DNA of 64,000 nucleotides from Shewanella algicola (GCF_014648035.1 NZ_BMQI01000008.1:1-64000), one strand, 5' to 3'. Positions 16,415 through 25,670 are shown, numbered from the stretch's first letter. Numbers and translations: made by a program. The notes: a model not told the origin generated them from the letters alone.

Positions 16415-17302
16415 TTAAGCATTCGTCTGCTTATCAAATGCAATTCCCAGCGGTTCAAAATAGGCCATTAATGCTTGATAGATTTCGGCGCCGTGTTTGG
16501 CATCTGGGTATGCGCCGTGTTTGCTCAGCGGTGAATTGATGGTGCTGTTTACCAGGTATGGGTTGGCGATGTCGGCGTGGGTTTCTGAATACATTTCGAT
16601 ACTGGCTTCAAAGGCACGGGCCATCATTTCGGTGGGTTTGGCAAAGTATTGGCTATTTTGCAGTTTGTCTAACGCAATTGAGCGGCGAACATAGTCGTGG
16701 GGTTCGTGGCCGTTGGCGCTTAAAAAGGTGACTTCAAATAACTTAGACAATTGCTGATTTAGCGGATGGTTGACGATGGTTTTATCCGCCAGCCAGTGGT
16801 CTGTGGCGCAGGCAAAGCGGTTTGCTGTGCTCATGTAATCGTCGGGGCTTAATAGGCTGTCGTCGATAAACATTTTATCGGCAATGTAATGATCAAAGGC
16901 GTGCCAAAACTCGTGGGCTAATGCCCCTGCTCCGGCATTTTTCGCTAATGCTAATTCTTTATATGCTGGCGAGTAATGGGCCTGTACGCCCTTTTGCCCG
17001 CCTGAGCCAAAGGCAAACCTCAGGCTGCCGCGTAGGCCAATTAATTCGGGAGGCACACGTAAAATATTGGCAAGGTCGGCCATTGAATCAAAAATCAAAT
17101 TGGCAGCCAGTGCAGATTCTTGTTTATTGACCCATTTACCGACACGAATATGGCGTAAACCAAAAGTGTCTTTAATGTCTAAAAAGCTCACCGAGGCACC
17201 ATTACGATAGTCTGGACCTATGCGCTCAAAATAACGCTGGTGGTTTAATAATGAATGATGTGACGCCAAACAATACCTCTGATCAACAAACTGAACTGAC
17301 AC
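16415..17302 (-). CDS. CLCA_X family zincin-like protein
   Basis: The 295-residue protein carries the zinc-metallopeptidase motif HEFWHAFDHY (HExxH) near residue 131, after the LRGSLRFAFGSGGQKGVQAHY region typical of the LPD1 / CLCA_X proteins found in Vibrio and Shewanella. These relate to ArdC-type metallopeptidase domains carried by plasmids and phages. There is no signal peptide. It faces the helicase cassette convergently, so it probably belongs to another transcription unit. The substrate is unknown. Confidence 0.7.
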   Translation of the reverse strand: MSVQFVDQRYCLASHHSLLNHQRYFERIGPDYRNGASVSFLDIKDTFGLRHIRVGKWVNKQESALAANLIFDSMADLANILRVPPELIGLRGSLRFAFGSGGQKGVQAHYSPAYKELALAKNAGAGALAHEFWHAFDHYIADKMFIDDSLLSPDDYMSTANRFACATDHWLADKTIVNHPLNQQLSKLFEVTFLSANGHEPHDYVRRSIALDKLQNSQYFAKPTEMMARAFEASIEMYSETHADIANPYLVNSTINSPLSKHGAYPDAKHGAEIYQALMAYFEPLGIAFDKQTNA

Positions 17303-17632
17303 TCTTTTAACTGGTTAGCTAGTTTACAACTTTAGTGCTTTTGAACGTAGCGAAATGTTAAATGCGGATGGATGTTATATATCAATTACCGTAAACCCAA
17401 CGCTGGCCACCAGCATATTTATTCATATTTATGCAAAAATAAAAGTATTAACCACGGTATTTTTTTAACTGTTATGCATTTAATTGTATATATATGCAAA
17501 TAAATACAGTTTGGCCATTAAACGTTCAATGAGTTTGATGCTGTTTGATGTGTGAGAGCCACCAGCATTTATACTTGTGTTTATATGGCTATTGGCTTTA
17601 TGTTGTAATACTCATCACAAATGGAGCATTGT
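17303..17632. other. AT-rich intergenic region with a repeated word
   Basis: No gene is seen. GCCACCAGCAT occurs at 17406-17416 and 17558-17568, each followed by AT-rich TTTAT-containing sequence, 152 bp apart. These may be paired regulatory sites for the divergent genes. The right edge holds GGAG, the ribosome binding site of the DUF302 gene. Confidence 0.4.
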
Positions 17633-18148
17633 ATGATTAACCCTATCCCGCTAGCGTTTATGTTGCTGTGTTCAACGTCACTTGCCTCAACAGCATTTGC
17701 TTCAACATCTGAGCTTTCTGCAACTGTAGTAAAGGATTCGTCGCCTACGTCAATGGTCGACAGTCTTGTGACCTTGCAAAGCCAGTATTCACCCAAAGCC
17801 ACTGCTGACCGTTTTGAGTCAATTATTAAAGATAAGGGCTTTACGGTTTTTGCACGGATTGATCATCAAAAAAATGCCGAAGCTGTTGAGTTAAGTTTAC
17901 CTGCGACTGAGGTGATTATTTTTGGTAATCCTAAGATTGGTACTCAATTGATGCAGTGTAATCAGCAGGTCGCCATAGATTTACCGCAAAAAGTATTAAT
18001 TACAGAAGATGCGAACAACAAGGTATGGTTGTCGTTTAACAATCCACAGTATCTTAAACAACGCCACGATATTAAAGGCTGTGATGCGGTGTTAAACAAA
18101 ATAGCCAATGTGCTCAACACTCTGGCAAAGGCAGCAACGACAAAATAA
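17633..18148 (+). CDS. DUF302 domain protein, exported
   Basis: The 171-residue protein has a signal peptide (PIPLAFMLLCSTSLASTAFA) and a DUF302 domain (RFESIIKDKGFTVFARIDHQ, VIIFGNPKIGTQLMQ, LPQKVLITED). DUF302 proteins are small alpha/beta domains of unknown role, often periplasmic. The ATG at 17633 is chosen because GGAG lies 6 bases before it; the ATG at 17621 would contain that site within its own codons. A bidirectional terminator follows. Confidence 0.85.
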   Translation: MINPIPLAFMLLCSTSLASTAFASTSELSATVVKDSSPTSMVDSLVTLQSQYSPKATADRFESIIKDKGFTVFARIDHQKNAEAVELSLPATEVIIFGNPKIGTQLMQCNQQVAIDLPQKVLITEDANNKVWLSFNNPQYLKQRHDIKGCDAVLNKIANVLNTLAKAATTK

Positions 18149-18168
18149 GTTTTGATGAATAAAAAAAA

Positions 18169-18197
18169 CCAGCGGCATGAAAATGCCACTGGGATTT
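18169..18197. terminator. Bidirectional terminator
   Basis: CCAGCGGCAT pairs with ATGCCACTGG (one mismatch, loop GAAA). It is flanked by A8 on the left and GATTTTT on the right, so it can stop both convergent genes. Confidence 0.75.
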
Positions 18198-18234
18198 TTA
18201 GTTTCTGCTAGCAGTGCTTGGATTTGTTATTTTA

Positions 18235-20613
18235 CTATTTTGCTATGGGCAGACGAACATAAAACCTGGCGCCACTGCCAAACTCAGATTCGTACCCAAT
18301 GTTGCCCTGCATGGCTGCTGTGAGTTCTTTACACAAGGCAAGGCCTAAGCCTGTGCCGCCTTTTGCTTTTGAGCTACTGGCGTCTGCTTGTGAGAACTTT
18401 TCAAAAATTCTGCTTTTAAAATCATCTGGAATGCCTGAGCCATGGTCTTGTACGGCTATTTCAATGTCGTTGTCTATAACCGTTGCCGACAAGGTGACAC
18501 AACCTTCTTTGGGTGAAAACTTTACCGCATTTGATAAAAAGTTAGTCAAAATTTGCAGCAGGCGATGTTCGTCCACATACAGTGCACTTTGATGCAGTTG
18601 CTCATCCATTTGCAGCGCGAGCGTAATATTATGTTGTTGAGCGTAGGGTTGGTGATCGTCTATGGCTCTTTGCAGTAGTGGCACAATATTGAGTTTTTTC
18701 ATTTCAAATTGCATTTTGCCTGCGGCCAGTTTGTCGATATCTAATAAGTCATTAATGAGTCTGCTCAGTTGCATACAATTACTGCTGGCAATATCCATGA
18801 GCTTTTGAGCTTTTTCAGGCAAGGTGATGATTTTGCCCGATTGCAATAAGTTTAATGCACCATTAATAGAGGTGAGTGGTGTACGCAGCTCATGACTCAC
18901 GGTTGAAATAAAATCATCTTTCACTTTTTGTAATTTCATTCTGTCGGTGATGTCTTGCACTGAGCCTATCATGACTAAATCGGGATTTTGGTCTTCTGAT
19001 ACCAGCTGGCCAAGCTCATGTACCCAGCGCACTTCGCCGTTAGGGCGAATAATTCTGTGTATGACGTTATGAATACCGGTAATGCGCGCTTGCTGCTCAC
19101 TTTTTTCGACTATATCGATATCATCTGGGTGAAGCGCGCTTTTAAAGAAGCTGATACTGGGGTCAATGTCTTGTTCATCTAGGCCAAAGATTTGATAAAT
19201 GATTGGCGACCACCATAAGGTACCGAGCTTTAAAGAAGCCTGCCAATACCCTATTTGCGCTTGTTCGCTGGCCAAATCGAGGCTTTGCTGTGCAACATTG
19301 AGCTGTTGGTTAAGCTCTTCGAGTTGAAGGTAATGTTTTTTAGTTTCGGTGATATCTTGAATGTAGCCATGCCATAAGGTACTGCCATCTTCCATTCTCT
19401 CGGGGGTGGCACTGCCTGATAACCATTTAAACGCGTTATTGTCACTTGATACGCGATATTCAATCTCCCATAGGCTGAGGTCTTCAATTGAGCGCTGAAT
19501 GCTGCTTACTAACAGGCCTAAATCATCTGGATGAATTTTCTCAAAAGCATTTGTGGCATCGGTGCGTACTTCTTCGGGGGTAACGCCGTAAATATCTTTA
19601 ATGGCGGTACTGGCATAAGGGAATGCGCTTCGCCCGTCTGGCCAGGATTGATATTGATAAACCACACCAGGTAGCTGTTGAGTTAATTTATACAATTGAT
19701 CGCGGCTTTGTTGTAAGGCTATTTCACTCAATTTTTGTTGGGTGATGTCGGCATGGGTACCAAACATCATTAAGGGTTGGCCGTCGGCTGTGTAAGAGAT
19801 GACTTTGCCTTGGTCATGCACCCAAACATAATGTCCTTGCTTGTGTTTCATGCGGCATTTATCGTTAAAAAATGGCGTTTTACCCTTTAGGTGATCTTCT
19901 AATTTAGCATCTGAGTCGGCTAGATCATCAGGATGCAGCATGCTTAACCAGGTGTCGATCGTAATGGGCTCTAACTCTGCAAGCGTGTAGCCCATAATCT
20001 CAGCCCAGCGTTCGTTAAGTACGGTTTCCCCCGTTTGAATATTCCACTGCCAGGTGCCTATTCGAGTACCTTCGAGTACCGAACGATACATTTCCTCTCT
20101 TGCCGCAAGTTGCTCGTGGGCGTGTTCTTGTAGTCTGTCTTGAATTTCTTGTTCAATCGTTTTGCCAATTTCGGTGGCTATTTGGCGTTCTTTGTCGGTA
20201 AATTGCCGTGGTTTGCTGTCGATAAAACACAGGGTGCCAATGTTTTCACCGTTACTGACGAGTGGCACGCCTGCATAAAAGCGAATAAAGGGTGCATTGA
20301 GCACTAATGGATTGTCGGCAAAACGGTTATCGAGTTGGGCATCGGCCACTTCAAAAATGCCCTCTCCCAAAATCGTATGGCCGCAAAATGAAATATCTCG
20401 GCCTGTCTCACAGACATCGAGCCCTTGTTTAGATTTAAACCATTGTCTGTCGCCATCGACTAATGACACTAATACAATGTCAGTGCCTAAACACAGTTGG
20501 GCTAAATGGGTTAAGCGATCAAAACGTTGCTCTGGCTGAGTGTCTAATAAACCCGTTTGTTGTAATGCGTTAAGGCGACTTGGTTCATTTGACGGAAATG
20601 TTGGGGTTTGCAT
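18235..20613 (-). CDS. GAF-PAS-PAS-PAS sensor histidine kinase
   Basis: The 792-residue cytoplasmic kinase has an N-terminal GAF domain (residues about 20-165, SFCGHTILGEG, FYAGVPLV), three PAS/PAC domains (about 180-300, 305-430, 450-560), a HisKA domain with phosphorylated His in FISTVSHELRTP (about residue 573), and a HATPase domain with DHGSGIPDDFKSRIFEKF and GGTGLGLALCKEL. No membrane segment is seen, so it senses an intracellular signal. It starts 3 bases after the response-regulator stop, so the two are translated together. The HPt protein is divergent. The signal is unknown. Confidence 0.92.
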   Translation of the reverse strand: MQTPTFPSNEPSRLNALQQTGLLDTQPEQRFDRLTHLAQLCLGTDIVLVSLVDGDRQWFKSKQGLDVCETGRDISFCGHTILGEGIFEVADAQLDNRFADNPLVLNAPFIRFYAGVPLVSNGENIGTLCFIDSKPRQFTDKERQIATEIGKTIEQEIQDRLQEHAHEQLAAREEMYRSVLEGTRIGTWQWNIQTGETVLNERWAEIMGYTLAELEPITIDTWLSMLHPDDLADSDAKLEDHLKGKTPFFNDKCRMKHKQGHYVWVHDQGKVISYTADGQPLMMFGTHADITQQKLSEIALQQSRDQLYKLTQQLPGVVYQYQSWPDGRSAFPYASTAIKDIYGVTPEEVRTDATNAFEKIHPDDLGLLVSSIQRSIEDLSLWEIEYRVSSDNNAFKWLSGSATPERMEDGSTLWHGYIQDITETKKHYLQLEELNQQLNVAQQSLDLASEQAQIGYWQASLKLGTLWWSPIIYQIFGLDEQDIDPSISFFKSALHPDDIDIVEKSEQQARITGIHNVIHRIIRPNGEVRWVHELGQLVSEDQNPDLVMIGSVQDITDRMKLQKVKDDFISTVSHELRTPLTSINGALNLLQSGKIITLPEKAQKLMDIASSNCMQLSRLINDLLDIDKLAAGKMQFEMKKLNIVPLLQRAIDDHQPYAQQHNITLALQMDEQLHQSALYVDEHRLLQILTNFLSNAVKFSPKEGCVTLSATVIDNDIEIAVQDHGSGIPDDFKSRIFEKFSQADASSSKAKGGTGLGLALCKELTAAMQGNIGYESEFGSGARFYVRLPIAK

Positions 20614-20616
20614 GAG

Positions 20617-21024
20617 TTACTCCGTGACATCACTGTCTGGCGATGCAAGATAAGCTTGGTAAATAGTTTCAAGCCTATCGCCTAGGCTCATTGCATCAAA
20701 CGGTTTTTCAATGACCGCTACAGCACCTGCGTCTAAATATTGTTGTTTTTCGGCTTGCTGAATGCGCGCGGTCATAAATACAATCGGGGTATGTTGGCAG
20801 TGTGGTTTTTTTCGCAGTTCAATTAATGTTTGTAAGCCATCCATGCCTGGCATCATGGCGTCGAGTAAAATTAACTCTGGGGTAAATGTGTCGACTTTGG
20901 TTAAGGCATCTTGCCCGCCATCACAAGACACTAGCGTTAACCCAGATAAATCGACTAGGGCCATTTTCACGATCACACGAATAGATTCATCATCTTCTAC
21001 GTGTAAAATTTTATCTAACTGCAT
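20617..21024 (-). CDS. Single-domain (CheY-like) response regulator
   Basis: The 135-residue receiver domain has no output domain. The acidic pair is D11/D12 (HVEDDES), the phosphorylated Asp is D55 (LILLDAMMPGMDG), the switch Thr is T85 (FMTAR) and the conserved Lys is K107 (EKPFD). It is the first gene of a two-gene operon with the kinase. With the divergent HPt protein it could form a phosphorelay, or act by protein contacts. Confidence 0.92.
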   Translation of the reverse strand: MQLDKILHVEDDESIRVIVKMALVDLSGLTLVSCDGGQDALTKVDTFTPELILLDAMMPGMDGLQTLIELRKKPHCQHTPIVFMTARIQQAEKQQYLDAGAVAVIEKPFDAMSLGDRLETIYQAYLASPDSDVTE

Positions 21025-21073
21025 TTGGGCTCCTGTGCGGTTGGCTTAGCTCTTATAGACCCTAATATTGTAT

Positions 21074-21079
21074 TATAAT
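21074..21079 (+). promoter_or_regulatory. -10 element in the divergent phosphorelay promoter
   Basis: TATAAT lies in the 132-bp gap between the divergent response-regulator and HPt genes. The -35 box is not clear. Confidence 0.35.
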
Positions 21080-21156
21080 TGTTAATGAAGCAAACTAAGC
21101 CATTGAATAAATACATTGATATTGCCAAAAGCTTCCACGGATTTAACAATTAACTC

Positions 21157-21897
21157 ATGGTAAATAGTAAAGATAATGATGAACAGCCTCCTGCAGCTAA
21201 GGGTCTCGATACAATGACAACCACTCACAAAGTCGGTACTGAGCTGTCGGTTAGCGGTGTAAAGCCTACAACATTAGCCGAATTGCTTAGCCCTTTTGCC
21301 GGTAATGAGGCTTTTTATCGCCGCTTGATTGCCATTTTTGAAAAAAACCTCAGCCTACAACTGCTCGATATTAAGCAACTGGCTGCACAGCGCAATATGA
21401 GCGAGTTATTAGTGTTAATACATACGCTTAAAGGCACAGCAGGGACAACAGGCCTGGCTTCGCTTCATCTGGCTTTACATGATTGGGAGCGTAAATTAAC
21501 CGAGCTTGATACCACTACAGAGGCCACTCGCTGTTACGCCAATGTAGGCCAACATATTGCCGATATTGCCCATGCCGAACTTGCCCATATCCACGCGCTG
21601 TTAGCCACCTCAGCGCTGGAGAGTCCCTTAGCAAAAACAGAGCAATCTACTGAGACACTTTCTCTTGTACAGCTCACTGATGAGCTTGATGTACTTCATC
21701 AGCATTTACTGCGAGGCAATCTTAATGCTGTTGATTATTGCCAGGCACTGCAAGCAAAGCTGGCTGTTAATAGTCCACTTGCAAACGATTTAACTATCGA
21801 TTTAACAATCCTTTGCGACACCATTGAAGAATTAAATTTTGACGATGCTTTAATACGCTTATCTGCACTGGCGGCAACGATTAAATCACAAGGATAA
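21157..21897 (+). CDS. HPt-domain phosphotransfer protein
   Basis: The 246-residue protein contains the HPt motif LIHTLKGTAGTTG with the phosphorylated His at residue 89, in an all-helical domain (about 37-125). The C-terminal 120 residues have no obvious motif and may be a decayed second HPt-like bundle (LTDELDVLHQHLLRGN). It is divergent from the kinase/response-regulator pair, which suggests a shared phosphorelay. An ATG at 21214 is a possible alternative start. Confidence 0.85.
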   Translation: MVNSKDNDEQPPAAKGLDTMTTTHKVGTELSVSGVKPTTLAELLSPFAGNEAFYRRLIAIFEKNLSLQLLDIKQLAAQRNMSELLVLIHTLKGTAGTTGLASLHLALHDWERKLTELDTTTEATRCYANVGQHIADIAHAELAHIHALLATSALESPLAKTEQSTETLSLVQLTDELDVLHQHLLRGNLNAVDYCQALQAKLAVNSPLANDLTIDLTILCDTIEELNFDDALIRLSALAATIKSQG

Positions 21898-21904
21898 AAT
21901 AACA

Positions 21905-22659
21905 GTGCAAAATAACATAAAACAAGTCAGCTCATTACCCAGCGACATCATCGTTAACGCGGAACAATTTGTGATCGTTTATAAAAAACGCATGTTTTGG
22001 TATGTCATCCCCGCGTTTAGTTATTTTTTAATGCCTGAGTCCTTAGGGCCTGTTGATCTTTCAAGGTTGTTTTTGCAGCGAATTGTTGGCCACTTTTACA
22101 AGGCAGAGACTTCGAGGTGTAGTTATTCTACATGAAAAGTCGATAACGCAGTAAAAATGACCAACAAACGCTGCCCGAAGGGTTCGGCTAAAAACGTTTT
22201 ACTCTTTGTTGAATGAATTTTGCTTAGATGACTAGGCATCAATCCATTCGCCTCGATTAACACGTTTTTAACTCGAACAAAATTTAACCTGCAAAGATCG
22301 ACAGGCCCTATATATTAGCGGTTATGTTACTTGGTGGGCTTTATGCTTATGTCTTTTTCTTTTCTAGTATATCTCGGTTACTTTGGCGCTTTGACCGTGT
22401 TTTATGGTGTCAGCTGTTTATCTCTTTAGCCATAGGCTTGGGCGCGATTGTCTTTTTGCGGCTGTTTGATCTGACACATTGGCTAATACATTCTGTGGGC
22501 TTTGTACCCGATGGCGAGGTTAAGCACATTTTTGCGATTATTGCGTTTACGCCTTTGGTGGCGGCCTATGTCGACTCCTTTAAAAAAGTGGAATTAGCCT
22601 TTTATAAATCCAAGGGATACAACTATATCGGACTGTTAGGTAATCTTAATGGTATGTAG
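21905..22659 (+). pseudogene. Membrane-protein gene interrupted by a MITE
   Basis: GTG at 21905 opens a frame with AEQFVIVYKKRMFWYVIPAF up to MPES, where the 263-bp element begins (22046). The gene resumes after the element (MLLGGLYAYVFFFSSISRLL) and runs to GNLNGM at 22659. The parts together give a small multi-pass inner-membrane protein of unknown family. Removing the element and one TA leaves the halves one base out of frame, so a second indel or a different duplication must exist. It lies 8 bp after the HPt gene and was probably in the same operon. Confidence 0.7.
22046..22308. mobile_element. MITE with 21-bp terminal inverted repeats
   Basis: The left end GGGCCTGTTGATCTTTCAAGG and the reverse complement of the right end (GGGCCTGTCGATCTTTGCAGG) agree at 18 of 21 positions. 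TA flanks both ends (22044-22045 and 22309-22310), the target of IS630/mariner-type transposases. There is no coding capacity, so it must be moved in trans. Confidence 0.75.
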
Positions 22660-22688
22660 ATGGTGACTGTAGGTGTAGCCATCTACAT
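22654..22688 (+). terminator. Hairpin at the end of the broken membrane gene
   Basis: ATGTAGATGG (22654-22663) pairs perfectly with CCATCTACAT (22679-22688) and overlaps the stop codon. No T-run follows. Confidence 0.4.
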
Positions 22689-22734
22689 CAAAGTCATTTG
22701 AAATCGTAATGGGGTTTGTGACATAGCCCCAAAG

Positions 22735-22832
22735 GGCGAATTTATCAGTGAGGTCTTCTTTATTAGCCTTTCTTAACATAGCGCACTATGCCCTCAAAAG
22801 GCTGCCTCGAATACCTCACTGATAATTTTCGC
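22735..22832. repeat. Nested palindromic element
   Basis: TTATCAGTGAGGT (22742-22754) and ACCTCACTGATAA (22813-22825) are perfect inverted repeats, extended by GGCGAA / TTTTCGC. Inside are AGCCTTT / AAAAGGCT and CATAG-CGCA-CTATG, so the transcript can form one long stem. The right flank (TAATGCGGATTGGTAT) recurs in part near 27755. It looks like a dispersed non-coding repeat. Confidence 0.6.
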
Positions 22833-22923
22833 TAAAAAAGCACATTCTAATGCGGATTGGTATAACTTTGGACTTTTAGGCAATCTTAATGGTATGTAGA
22901 TGACGGATGAATATTGTAAATAG

Positions 22924-22954
22924 AAATGCCACTCAAGTTGCTTGAGTGGCATTT
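22924..22954 (-). terminator. Terminator of the octaheme lipoprotein gene
   Basis: AAATGCCACTCAA pairs with TTGAGTGGCATTT around GTTGC. The same stem recurs after the paralogous gene at 25671-25705. Confidence 0.8.
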
Positions 22955-22983
22955 TGGGTTAACTTACTTGTGAGTATTTTTAC

Positions 22984-24921
22984 TTAATCATTGATATCAC
23001 TTAAAATCTTAAAGGCTTCTAAGCGTTTTTCACCTTCGACTAATTTTGCACGCTCTTCATCAGTGAATACACCCGGTGTTGGGAATTCATCTGTATGACA
23101 GCTTGAACAAGCATTGGGCATAATATCAAACTTAACACAGCCTACAACGTTGATTGGGTAATTGAAGTTGTCGTAGCATAAGTCTTTAATCGCCTGAATA
23201 CTCTCCCAATCTTTGGTTAATTGCGCATCAGGATCTGCACCCACTTCAGTATATGGGCGGAGTTCATCAAATCCTTTAAGTGAATCTGTTGGTGTTAATA
23301 AATCCCAAGAGTGTGAGGTTCCATCATAACGATGTCCGCGACCACCAGCATGTTTCATCCAAGGCATATGACAATCAGCACACTTAACATCTACCTGATT
23401 ATGAGAAGCCAGTTTATGATCATCGCTGTCTTTTTCTGCATGACAACTTATACATAATGCATCTGAGTCTTCATCACCATTAAATTTGAGTTTCTGTGAA
23501 TGCGGATCATGACAAGTTACACAAGACATTCCATATTCACCGTGCTTAGACTCTTCAAGTTCTAATGCGTGTGTTCTGATATGACGGCGAATGGTGGTTC
23601 CTGGCCAATAACTCACATTGTCTGATGAAGAACCTTGGAATTCGTCAAGATTGTCACCAGGGTTTGGAAACATACCATGTCCTAATGGATTGTCAGCATT
23701 GAATTTATAACCGTAACCTTTTTGGATAGCTGCAGGACTGTTTAATGAAATAGGTGCAATATGACATACGTTACATTCATCGCCAGCTTGCTCACCGGTA
23801 AGATCTTTCGTAGGTTGAATAATGTCATCAGGGCTCATAGTGCGCGCATGTTCAGCCCCAGGGCCATGACATTTTTCACAGGCGATACCAAATTCAACGG
23901 TTTTACTGGTGTTGTCAATTGGGATAACGCGATTACCAAATGCCGTGTCTTTAATTTCCCAACTGGTGACTTCATAACCTGTTGTATGGCACTCAATACA
24001 TAAGTTGGTATACCCAAAGGCACGCTTACTTAACTCAAGTTTATCGCCTGTAAATAAGCTTCCATCTGAGTTAAAAAAGAATATCCCACTCGTTAGAGGC
24101 GTCCATTGATTCTCTGGTGATGGTTGCTTGGGGTTACTGTCTTCCCAATCCCAATAAATGAATGGCATGGTGATGTAGTTTTGATTAGCTTCATCCCAAC
24201 TTAAAAACATTTGCGTTGTTTTGTAGCCAACTACATCAATTTGAAAGTCGAGATCATTACTACTGTCTATAGCGTCATGTAAGGTTACCCAGTATTTATC
24301 ACCCTTCATGTAAGACGTGTATTTATGATTTCCACTGTCTGTAAACGTAAATGGTTCGTCTTCTGTTCCCCAAGGCGCGGTTATGGTGTTGCCATCGCTA
24401 TAGAGTTTTCTGAGCATTGATGCGTGACGTGACTCTTCCCAATCATCATATTTTTGTTGGTGACATGTAGCACAGGTTTCTGCCCCAGCATACTCACCAC
24501 GGCTAATAGCCACATTTTCATCCGCTTTGTCTAAAATGGTAATCGTAATTGTAGACGACGACTCTAGTGCGCTATCACTAATGGTGTAGTTAAATACTTT
24601 GTCACCGACTTCATCAATTGGTGCAGTGTAACTGATAATATTACCGTCAATAATGAGCCCTTCTGCAGAGGTGATTGAGAGCGTGTCATTTTCAGGGTCT
24701 GTGTCGTTAGCAAGAGCATCAATGGTGATGGTTTCACCTTGAGTTACGGTCGCTATGTCAGGATAGGCTTGGGGACTTTGGTTCGTTGTCGGGGTTGTTG
24801 GAGTTGTAGGTACTGTCGGTTCTATCACAGTAGTGTCATTATTATTGTCTGAACCACATGCCGATAATATGAGGCATATTGTTGTGGTTAACAGCATTGG
24901 TTTAATTTTTTTATTCATCAT
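22984..24921 (-). CDS. Octaheme c-type cytochrome lipoprotein with cadherin-like domain
   Basis: The 645-residue protein has a lipoprotein signal with lipobox LSAC (Cys 22), a threonine/proline linker (35-47), a cadherin/Big-like domain (49-132, ANDTDPENDTLSIT) and an octaheme domain from residue 150. The eight CxxCH motifs are CATCH, CIECH, CEKCH, CNVCH, CVTCH, CISCH, CADCH and CSSCH. It should sit on a membrane facing the periplasm or cell surface and carry or deliver electrons. The fold resembles the cytochrome c554 / octaheme group, but no CxxCK is present and the substrate is unknown. A paralogue lies just upstream in the same direction. Confidence 0.9.
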   Translation of the reverse strand: MMNKKIKPMLLTTTICLILSACGSDNNNDTTVIEPTVPTTPTTPTTNQSPQAYPDIATVTQGETITIDALANDTDPENDTLSITSAEGLIIDGNIISYTAPIDEVGDKVFNYTISDSALESSSTITITILDKADENVAISRGEYAGAETCATCHQQKYDDWEESRHASMLRKLYSDGNTITAPWGTEDEPFTFTDSGNHKYTSYMKGDKYWVTLHDAIDSSNDLDFQIDVVGYKTTQMFLSWDEANQNYITMPFIYWDWEDSNPKQPSPENQWTPLTSGIFFFNSDGSLFTGDKLELSKRAFGYTNLCIECHTTGYEVTSWEIKDTAFGNRVIPIDNTSKTVEFGIACEKCHGPGAEHARTMSPDDIIQPTKDLTGEQAGDECNVCHIAPISLNSPAAIQKGYGYKFNADNPLGHGMFPNPGDNLDEFQGSSSDNVSYWPGTTIRRHIRTHALELEESKHGEYGMSCVTCHDPHSQKLKFNGDEDSDALCISCHAEKDSDDHKLASHNQVDVKCADCHMPWMKHAGGRGHRYDGTSHSWDLLTPTDSLKGFDELRPYTEVGADPDAQLTKDWESIQAIKDLCYDNFNYPINVVGCVKFDIMPNACSSCHTDEFPTPGVFTDEERAKLVEGEKRLEAFKILSDIND

Positions 24922-25158
24922 CGTTCCTAAAGTTCACCATTTAATATAACTCGCAATGTAAACTGCTAAAAAAAGGTTGCAGAAATCCATCGCATTTATA
25001 TTTAGCGATTATTTAAAGGTATATTCTAATATTTTATTTACAACATGTAGTACAGTTTACGCGATACATTCTCCGTCTTATTCAATTACACTTAGCATCC
25101 ACTAAAAACTTATTCATAAGTAATTAACATAATTCATTTTAAAGCTTACACCACATTT

Positions 25159-25172
25159 TGAACGATTGCTCA
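25159..25172. promoter_or_regulatory. Operator-like motif 1 upstream of the lipoprotein cytochrome
   Basis: TGAACGATTGCTCA is a near-palindrome of the form wGAACrnnyGyTCA, shared with 25225-25238 and 27601-27614. It lies in a block conserved upstream of both octaheme genes. Confidence 0.4.
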
Positions 25173-25224
25173 TAATTGTTGACGCTAAATACCTATTTAG
25201 TGATACTCATCAACTTTACAGACT

Positions 25225-25238
25225 AGAACGAGCGTTCA
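25225..25238. promoter_or_regulatory. Operator-like motif 2 upstream of the lipoprotein cytochrome
   Basis: AGAACGAGCGTTCA contains the perfect palindrome GAACG-AG-CGTTC, a form common for TetR-type repressors. Confidence 0.4.
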
Positions 25239-25670
25239 GCCTGAAAAGTCATTAGTAAGCCAACACATGATAAATTAACCATAAGCCATTGTTTAAAAAA
25301 CAATAAAAATTATTTTTATATAAGGTAATTTATATAGCGCAATACCGAAAAGATAATTACGTCACCAGAATTAAGAAAGACTAATACACCCAAACATTGA
25401 TTAGATTTATTGATTTTAAAGGCTCAAAAACCTTAATGTTGATTATAAATTAAGTAAATATAATTCTTAAATTTTGTCATGAGTTGAATCTAACATTAAA
25501 TGAGTCTATTTTTACATCACAAAAAACAAATTGAAATACATCTTATTGACCGAACATAATTAAAAAACTAACCAGAATAATTTGATTTATTTTTATTGCC
25601 ATTCACAACAAAACAATTAGTTTGACACCGCAATATTGGCAAGCTGGATTTCATTTGTTATTCAAATACA

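Larger units (their letters stand above)
22630..22902. repeat. Direct repeat of the membrane-gene 3' end
   Basis: 33 bp at 22630-22662 and 22870-22902 agree at 31 positions, exactly 240 bp apart. Both would encode GLLGNLNGM and a stop. The copies bracket a palindromic element, so either a tail duplication accompanied its arrival or a tandem gene copy was lost. Confidence 0.65.
24922..25670. other. Very AT-rich spacer between the cytochrome genes
   Basis: About 750 bp without a plausible gene. The part near 25150-25240 resembles the upstream block of the paralogous gene (27595-27650) and holds two operator-like motifs. The rest is markedly AT-rich, with one ATTGTTT/AAACAAT hairpin near 25290. 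It includes the promoter region of the lipoprotein cytochrome. Confidence 0.5.

Noticed and set aside
24958..25060. GTAAACTG / CAGTTTAC inverted repeat upstream of the lipoprotein cytochrome
   Set aside because: Only 8 bp with 87 bp between the arms in AT-rich DNA; likely by chance.
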